This document shows positions 13,837 to 18,676 of a stretch of DNA of 18,676 nt, one piece after another (position 1 is the stretch's first letter; each line of letters begins with the position of its first letter). A program made the position numbers and the translations under genes. The DNA is taken from the NCBI GenBank assembly GCA_036380925.1, contig DASVDW010000075.1, positions 1 to 18,676 of the forward strand, given 5' to 3'. Below the pieces are notes generated by a model, which worked only from the letters and a program-made list of their open reading frames with translations, did no database searches and was not told the origin of the DNA. This stretch comes from JAICLV01 sp036380925 (lineage in GTDB: Bacteria > Actinomycetota > Actinomycetes > Acidothermales > Acidothermaceae).

Positions 13837-14826
13837 GTGAAGGCGAACGCCGGGCTGGGCCTCGCGCTCGCGTCGTCCGCCACGTTCGGCACGTCAGGGT
13901 CGTTCGCGACCAGCCTGATCCGCACGGGGTGGACGCCGGTGGCCGCCGCGACCGTTCGGATCTGCGTGGCCGCCGCCGTCTTGACCATCCCCGCCATGCT
14001 GCAGCTGCGCGGGCGGTTCGCCGAGCTGCGGCGCGGCGCGAAGCTCACTGCCGCCTACGGCGTGTTCGCGGTCGCCGCGGCGCAGGTCTGCTACTTCAAC
14101 GCGGTCGCGCACTTGTCCGTTGCGGTCGCGCTGTTGCTCGAGTACTCGGGGATCTTGCTGGTCATCGCCTGGTTGTGGCTCACCCGCGGCCATCGCCCCC
14201 GCCGGCTCACCGTCGCCGGCGCCGCGACCGCGTTGATCGGGCTCACCCTCGTGCTCAACTTGCTCAGCGACCACCACCTCGACCCCGCGGGCGTCGGCTG
14301 GGCGGTCGGCGCCGCGATCGGCCTCGCCGTCTACTTCGTGATGTCGGCCAACACCGACGACGGCCTGCCGCCGCTGGTTTTCGCGTGGGGCGGTCTCGTC
14401 GCGGGCGGCGCCGCGTTGCTGATCGCGGACGTCGTGGGCGCGCTGCCCTTTCACGCGCCACGCGCCGCCGTCACCCTCGGGGGCGCCACCATGCCGTGGA
14501 TCGTCCCCGTGGTCGGGTTGTCCGTCGTCGCGGCGGCGATCGCCTATGCGACAGGGGTCGCCGGTGTGCGCTTGCTCGGAGCGAAGCTGGCGTCGTTCGT
14601 CGGTTTGACGGAGGTGCTGTTCGCCGTCGTCGTCGCGTGGTGGCTACTCGGCCAGTCGCTCACCGCCGCGCAACTGCTGGGGGGCGCGCTGGTGGTCGCC
14701 GGCATCGCGCTGGTCCGCCTCGACGAACTCCGCGCGGGCTACCTCGGCCAGTCGAGCTCGGCGGTCTCGCGCGCCCGGTCGAGCGAGGAGATGCCGACAA
14801 CGGTGGAGTCGATGAACGGCGCCTGA
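13837..14826 (+). CDS. EamA/DMT-family inner-membrane transporter
   Basis: The 329-residue protein has about ten hydrophobic helices in two repeated EamA halves (about 5-140 and 152-293). Typical features are GLALASSATFGTSGSFATSLI at the start, AAAQVCYFNAVAHLSVAVALLLEYSGILLVIAWLWL in the first half, and LGAKLASFVGLTEVLFAVVVAWWLLGQSLTAAQLLGGALVVAGI in the second. The helix starting at A85 and the GLTEVLFA segment match the conserved tail of each EamA domain. The last ~35 residues are a hydrophilic Ser/Arg/Glu tail. Family members mostly export amino acids or small metabolites; the substrate is unknown. It is divergent from the CGNR-type gene and ends 12 bp from the convergent dehydrogenase gene. 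Confidence 0.92.
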   Translation: MKANAGLGLALASSATFGTSGSFATSLIRTGWTPVAAATVRICVAAAVLTIPAMLQLRGRFAELRRGAKLTAAYGVFAVAAAQVCYFNAVAHLSVAVALLLEYSGILLVIAWLWLTRGHRPRRLTVAGAATALIGLTLVLNLLSDHHLDPAGVGWAVGAAIGLAVYFVMSANTDDGLPPLVFAWGGLVAGGAALLIADVVGALPFHAPRAAVTLGGATMPWIVPVVGLSVVAAAIAYATGVAGVRLLGAKLASFVGLTEVLFAVVVAWWLLGQSLTAAQLLGGALVVAGIALVRLDELRAGYLGQSSSAVSRARSSEEMPTTVESMNGA

Positions 14827-14838
14827 CGCGAGAACCGT

Positions 14839-16344
14839 TCATTCACTCGGCAGCACCAAGCGCCCGTCGACCCGGCGTGGAATGTCGACCGGCCCGTCGC
14901 GCAACTCCGGCGGCAGCACGTGCTGCGGGGCGTCCTGCCAGCTGATCGGGCGAAGGAACCGGCGGATCGCCGTGGCGCCAACCGAGGTGTGCCCGCTGGT
15001 CGTCGCCGGCCACGGACCTCCGTGCTGCATCGCCCAGCTCACGGCCACACCGGTCGGGTAGCCGTTCCAGATCACCCGACCCACCGACGCGCGCAGCACC
15101 TCGTCGAGCCGGGCCGCGAGCGGGTCGTCGGACGACGCGTGGATCGTCGCGGTCAGCTCTCCCGGCAGCTTGCGCAGCGTGTCGAGCAACGCCGACTCGT
15201 CGGCGTAGCGGACCAAGACCGTCGTCGGCCCGAAGCATTCGTCCGCCACCGCGCTCACGTCGTCCAACGCCGTCTCGAACAGCGCGCCGCGCAGGCCGGA
15301 GGGCCCGCCGCCCTCGGCCGCCTCGGCGACCAGCGCCGCAGTGGCGCCGAGCCGCTGGACGCCGGTGGTGTAGGCGTCGGAGATCCCGCGGTTGAGCGCC
15401 ACCCCGGCCGGCTTGCCGGTGAGTTGCTCGGCGGCCGCCTCGCGAAGCCGGTCGCCGTCGGCGCCGACCGGGACGAACGCGAGACCGGGCTTGGTGCAGA
15501 ACTGACCGGCGCCGAGGGTGGCCGAGTCGACGAGTCCGCGGCCGATCTGCTCGGCGCGCTCGGCCGCCGCCGACGGCGTGACCACCAGCGGGTTGACGCT
15601 GGACAGCTCGCCGTAGAACGGGATGGGATCGGGCCGGCTCACCGCGAGGTCGAACAGCGCGCGGCCGCCCGCGAGTGACCCGGTGAAGCCGACCGCGCGA
15701 ATCGCCGGATGCGTGACGAGGGCGCGGCCGGCGGCCACCCCGTGCACCAGCGCGACGACGTCGTCCGGCGCGCCGGCGCCCGTCGCCGCCGCGCGCATCG
15801 CCTCGAACACCCGCACGGACGTCGCCGGATGCGACGGATGGGCCTTCACCACCACCGGGCAGCCGGCCGCCAGCGCGGACGCGGTGTCGCCGCCTGCCAC
15901 CGAGAAGGCCAACGGGAAGTTGCTCGCCCCGAACACCGCGACCGGGCCGATCGGCACCAGCATCCGCCGCAGATCGGGCCGCGGGCCCATCGGCGTCGGC
16001 CCGGCGTGGTCGATTGTCGCCTCGAGATACGAGCCTTCGTCGAGAACGTCGGCGAAAAGCCTTAGTTGGTAGGAGGTCCTGCCCAGCTCGCCGTTGAGCC
16101 GCTGCGGACCGAGGCCGGTCTCGCGGTCGGCGAGCTCGACGATCGCCGCGCGGTCGTCGTCCAGCGCGTCGGCGATCGCGCGCAGCACCGCGGCCCGGCC
16201 GTCGCGTCGCATGGCCTCAAACGCGGGCGCGGCCTCGGCCGCCGCCGTGCACACCGCGGCGACGTCCTCCGCCGTCGACTCGACGGCCACTACTCCGACG
16301 GATTCGCCGGTGCGCGCGTCGACGCTGCTCACCTGGACGGTCAC
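14839..16344 (-). CDS. Aldehyde dehydrogenase, alpha-ketoglutarate semialdehyde dehydrogenase-type
   Basis: The 501-residue enzyme has the ALDH landmarks N142 (FGASNFPLAF), K167 (VVVKAHPSHP), the nucleotide-fold motif GFTGSLAGGRAL (219-230), general base E246 (FYGELSSVNP) and nucleophile C283 (LGAGQFCTKPG). The FYGELSSVNP and GQFCTKPG wording is typical of the ketoglutarate semialdehyde dehydrogenase (KGSADH) branch that oxidises 2,5-dioxopentanoate to 2-oxoglutarate with NAD(P)+. The GTG start overlaps the stop of the FAH-family gene by 4 bp (GTGA), so the two are coupled. Such pairs are known in oxidative pentose, hydroxyproline and glucarate breakdown; which of these applies is not shown by this window. 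Confidence 0.9.
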   Translation of the reverse strand: MTVQVSSVDARTGESVGVVAVESTAEDVAAVCTAAAEAAPAFEAMRRDGRAAVLRAIADALDDDRAAIVELADRETGLGPQRLNGELGRTSYQLRLFADVLDEGSYLEATIDHAGPTPMGPRPDLRRMLVPIGPVAVFGASNFPLAFSVAGGDTASALAAGCPVVVKAHPSHPATSVRVFEAMRAAATGAGAPDDVVALVHGVAAGRALVTHPAIRAVGFTGSLAGGRALFDLAVSRPDPIPFYGELSSVNPLVVTPSAAAERAEQIGRGLVDSATLGAGQFCTKPGLAFVPVGADGDRLREAAAEQLTGKPAGVALNRGISDAYTTGVQRLGATAALVAEAAEGGGPSGLRGALFETALDDVSAVADECFGPTTVLVRYADESALLDTLRKLPGELTATIHASSDDPLAARLDEVLRASVGRVIWNGYPTGVAVSWAMQHGGPWPATTSGHTSVGATAIRRFLRPISWQDAPQHVLPPELRDGPVDIPRRVDGRLVLPSE

Positions 16345-17210
16345 AGTTGATCCTTTCCGCGGACGACGGTGTTGACTAGCCTGCCCACTCCGCTGATCTC
16401 AACGCTGATCACGTCGCCGGGCAGCAGGGTGAACGGAAGGTCCGGCACCAGGCTGGTGCCGGTGGAAAGCACGACCCCGTCAGGGAAATCCTGCTCGCGG
16501 AACAAGTAGCCGGCGAGCTCGTCAAAGCCGCGGTGCAAGCTCTTGGTGCTCGCGCTGCCTTCCCAAGCGATCGCGCCGTCGCGGGTGATGACGCAGTTGA
16601 TCGTCAGCGCGTAGGGGTCGGGGACCTCCCACGCCGGCCTGATACCCGGCCCAAGTGCGCAACTGCCGGCGTAGATCTTCGCCTGCGGCAGGTACAGCGG
16701 GTTCTCGCCTTCGATCGAACGCGAGCTCATGTCGTTGCAGACGGTGTAACCGACCGGCTCGGCATGCGCGTTGTAGACGACCGCGAGTTCGGGCTCAGGC
16801 ACGTTGACCTCGGAGTCAGCGCGGATCGCCACCTTCCCGCCGGGCCCGATCGCGCGCCACCCGACCGACTTGAAGAACAGCTCGGGACGGTCGGCGTCGT
16901 ACACCCGGTCGTAGACGTCGGCCTCGTGCTGGCTCTCCGAGATCCGCGCTTCCTTCGAACGCTCGTAGGTGACGCCCGCCGCCCACACCTCGGTGCGGCC
17001 GTCGACCGGCGCCAGCAACGTGATGTCGGACGGCGAAACGGCTGCGCCGCGCTGCCGTCGCAACTCCTCACGCAGCTTCTCACGCAGCGCGAGGACCGGC
17101 TGGGCGAGCAGGCCGGCGAGCGTCGCTTCCGGATCGAGCGGGTAAACCGCGGGCCCGTCGACGACCCCGACACGGGGGCCGATCTCACTGGCGAACCGAA
17201 CAAGCTGCAT
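16341..17210 (-). CDS. FAH-superfamily 2-keto-3-deoxy-sugar-acid dehydratase-like enzyme (AraD1/XylX-like)
   Basis: The protein has 289 residues from the ATG at 17210, with GAGG five bases upstream; the 15-codon extension to 17255 lacks such a site. The FAH fold is shown by GVTYERSKEAR (79-89), the metal ligands E139, E141 (VPEPELAVVYN) and D160 (GYTVCNDMSSRSIEGENPLY), LPQAKIYAGSCALGPGI (174-190), and the C-terminal STGTSLVPDLPF and LLPGDVISVEISGVG. The segment around residues 98-118 (DVYDRVYDADRPELFFKS) and the coupling to a KGSADH-type dehydrogenase suggest the 2-keto-3-deoxypentonate dehydratase branch (AraD1/XylX), which yields ketoglutarate semialdehyde. Other FAH members hydrolyse acylpyruvates, so the assignment rests largely on context. 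Confidence 0.87.
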   Translation of the reverse strand: MQLVRFASEIGPRVGVVDGPAVYPLDPEATLAGLLAQPVLALREKLREELRRQRGAAVSPSDITLLAPVDGRTEVWAAGVTYERSKEARISESQHEADVYDRVYDADRPELFFKSVGWRAIGPGGKVAIRADSEVNVPEPELAVVYNAHAEPVGYTVCNDMSSRSIEGENPLYLPQAKIYAGSCALGPGIRPAWEVPDPYALTINCVITRDGAIAWEGSASTKSLHRGFDELAGYLFREQDFPDGVVLSTGTSLVPDLPFTLLPGDVISVEISGVGRLVNTVVRGKDQL

Positions 17211-17278
17211 GTGCGCCTCGCGTCGTTGTGCCGAACTTTGAGTTGTCGGCAGCATTCAACCTGATGTCCCTCTTGCGC

Positions 17279-18607
17279 CTAGTCCGCGTACTCGGTTGAC
17301 CGGGTGCGGCCGCTCAGCGCGTACCAGCCGGCCAGCGCGGTGCCCGCGCACAGCGCCGCGGCGCTCAGCCCCAACGACCAGTGCACACCGACCGCCGCAC
17401 CGAGCATGCCGACGGTGAATCCGCTGCCCGCCCGAAGCCCGTTGGCCGACATGCCGTACACGCCGATCACCCGACCGCGATCTGCCGCTGGCGCCTCGAG
17501 TTGGACGATGGTCTGGCCGATCGACATCGACGCCAGGTTCGCGATCCCGCCGAGCAGCAGCATCGCGACGGAGAACGGGTAGTTGTCGCTGGCCGCGAAC
17601 AGCAGGCTGGCCAGCCCGTACACCGCCGTGCTGATGACGGCGGTGTTGACCGTCGGGCGCAATCGGCCGGTGGCTTCGAGCAGCAAGCCTCCGATCACCC
17701 CGCCCAGGCCGTTGGCGAAAAGCAGCACGCCGTAGGCGGTCCCGGAACTCTTCGCCCCCAGGTCTTGAGCGAAGATCGGCATCACCGACTGCATCGAGGC
17801 GCCGACGAAGAACGAGCCGAGTCCGGCGAGCACGATCATCGACACCAAAGTGTGATTGGCGCGCACGTCTCGCAGCACCCGCAACGAGGCCATGACCCCG
17901 ACGCGCGGGCGCCGCAAGGCGTCGTCGCGGATGTGCCCGGTGAATTTGGTGCGGAACAAGAACAGGGTCAACGGAAGATAGAACGCGACATTGACGAAGA
18001 TGCCGGCGGTGGCCCCAAGTCCGAGCAGCAGCGCGGAGCCGACGACCGGTCCGAACAAGATGCCGAGGCTGCGAAACGTGGCGTTGAGCCGCACCGCGCT
18101 GGGCAATTCGGCGCGGCCGACGAAATCGTGCAGCATCAACTGCTCGCCAGGCCCCCACAGCGCGCCGGCGCAGCCGTGGAGCACGAGGAGCACGCAGGCT
18201 TGCCATATCTGCAGCGAGTCGGTGATGAACAAGACTCCCCACGCGGCCGACACCAGCATGAACAACGCCTGCGCGCCCTGGATGATGCGCCGGCAGTCGT
18301 GTCGGTCGGCGAGCGAACCGAAGTAGACCGAGAACAGCAAGAACGGCACCCAGTGGCTGATGACCTCGAAGCCGACCAGCGCGGGCGCGTGGAACTTCTG
18401 CCACAGCACCCAGTACGTGATCACATGCTCGATGTTGTCGGCCATCATCGACAGCCCGGCGCCGAAAAGGTACGGGCGGCAGTCACGGTTGCGCAGCGCG
18501 GCGAACTTCGGCGGCGCAGCGATCCGCGGAGCCGGCGGCGCGTCGACGACGGCGACCGCCTCGGGTTCGACGACGACGTGACTCGCGATGCCACACGCCG
18601 CGCACAT
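17279..18607 (-). CDS. Major facilitator superfamily transporter (MFS_3/EntS-like)
   Basis: The 442-residue protein has a polar N-terminal tail of about 45 residues that begins MCAACG (one CxxC), followed by about twelve hydrophobic helices. The cytoplasmic loop between helices 2 and 3 has the MFS motif GSLADRHDCRRIIQGAQ. Other family-like stretches are WGPGEQLMLHDFVGRAELPSAVRLNATFRSLGILFGPVVGSALL and APAADRGRVIGVYGM. This is the MFS_3-type (EntS-like) family, often exporters; the substrate is unknown. It lies 68 bp upstream of the FAH-family gene on the same strand and may share its transcript, which would hint at sugar-acid transport, but there is room for a separate promoter. Confidence 0.9.
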   Translation of the reverse strand: MCAACGIASHVVVEPEAVAVVDAPPAPRIAAPPKFAALRNRDCRPYLFGAGLSMMADNIEHVITYWVLWQKFHAPALVGFEVISHWVPFLLFSVYFGSLADRHDCRRIIQGAQALFMLVSAAWGVLFITDSLQIWQACVLLVLHGCAGALWGPGEQLMLHDFVGRAELPSAVRLNATFRSLGILFGPVVGSALLLGLGATAGIFVNVAFYLPLTLFLFRTKFTGHIRDDALRRPRVGVMASLRVLRDVRANHTLVSMIVLAGLGSFFVGASMQSVMPIFAQDLGAKSSGTAYGVLLFANGLGGVIGGLLLEATGRLRPTVNTAVISTAVYGLASLLFAASDNYPFSVAMLLLGGIANLASMSIGQTIVQLEAPAADRGRVIGVYGMSANGLRAGSGFTVGMLGAAVGVHWSLGLSAAALCAGTALAGWYALSGRTRSTEYAD

Positions 18608-18634
18608 GCTCAGCTGTTCCTTCGGGTGTCATTT

Positions 18635-18651
18635 GCCCGCGTCCAGCGGGC
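18635..18651. promoter_or_regulatory. Hairpin GCCCGC-N5-GCGGGC in the leader of the MFS gene
   Basis: A 6-bp perfect stem with a 5-base loop lies between the putative -10 element and the start codon on the minus strand. It may be a leader structure or operator. Confidence 0.3.
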
Positions 18652-18657
18652 CCGGCC

Positions 18658-18663
18658 ATCATA
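18658..18663 (-). promoter_or_regulatory. Probable -10 element TATGAT of the MFS gene promoter
   Basis: TATGAT on the minus strand is one base from the consensus and stands in an AT-rich patch about 50 bases upstream of the start codon. The matching -35 would fall just outside the window. Confidence 0.5.
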
Positions 18664-18676
18664 ATTGCCCGGTGCG

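Noticed and set aside
17381..18664. 427-codon plus-strand open frame
   Set aside because: It is antisense to the MFS gene; Gln/His/Arg-rich composition mirrors hydrophobic codons on the other strand.

Overview
The window is about 18.7 kb of very GC-rich DNA. GTG and TTG starts are frequent, genes are packed with 4-bp stop/start overlaps, and the gene families (CWB2 surface protein, NarL/DesK-type two-component pair, PaaX-type regulator, CGNR zinc-finger protein, XRE protein with a Trp/Arg-rich tail) fit a soil-type actinomycete (Actinomycetota). The genus cannot be fixed from this sequence. No tRNA, rRNA, CRISPR array, insertion sequence or phage gene was seen.

Layout, left to right. (1) 1-1470 (+): C-terminal part of a large repetitive secreted protein ending in three CWB2 cell-wall-binding repeats. 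(2) 1475-3270 (-): sensor kinase and response regulator with a 4-bp overlap, divergent from a small multi-pass membrane protein (3444-4025, +) that may be their target. (3) 4097-4711 (+): cytoplasmic SGNH/GDSL hydrolase with a leaderless-type start. (4) 8482-4730 (-): four translationally coupled genes in the order SDR, amidohydrolase, acyl-CoA synthetase, MaoC hydratase. A PaaX-family regulator (9517-8579, -) precedes them, and the intervening 96 bp hold a promoter with a perfect operator-like inverted repeat in its spacer. This reads as a PaaX-controlled route that activates an organic acid to its CoA thioester and shortens it by (R)-hydroxyacyl-CoA beta-oxidation chemistry. (5) 9598-10788 (+): PQQ-type sugar dehydrogenase-like lipoprotein. 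(6) 12671-10802 (-): XRE regulator and a PLP-dependent group II decarboxylase. (7) 12672-13195: a 524-bp non-coding stretch. It carries a nearly perfect 32-bp terminal inverted repeat enclosing nine tandem 19-bp units built on the TCTGAGTCA motif, and is the most unusual feature of the window. (8) 13753-13196 (-) and 13837-14826 (+): CGNR-type zinc-finger protein divergent from an EamA transporter. (9) 18607-14839 (-): MFS transporter, FAH-family dehydratase/hydrolase and ketoglutarate-semialdehyde-type dehydrogenase. The last two overlap by 4 bp and resemble the lower half of the Weimberg-type pentose/sugar-acid oxidation route.

Overall this is mainly chromosomal accessory catabolism with small regulators beside their likely targets. 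Functions are assigned from recognisable motifs read by eye; no database search was run. The candidate for something undescribed is the inverted-repeat-bounded 19-bp array at 12857-13102.
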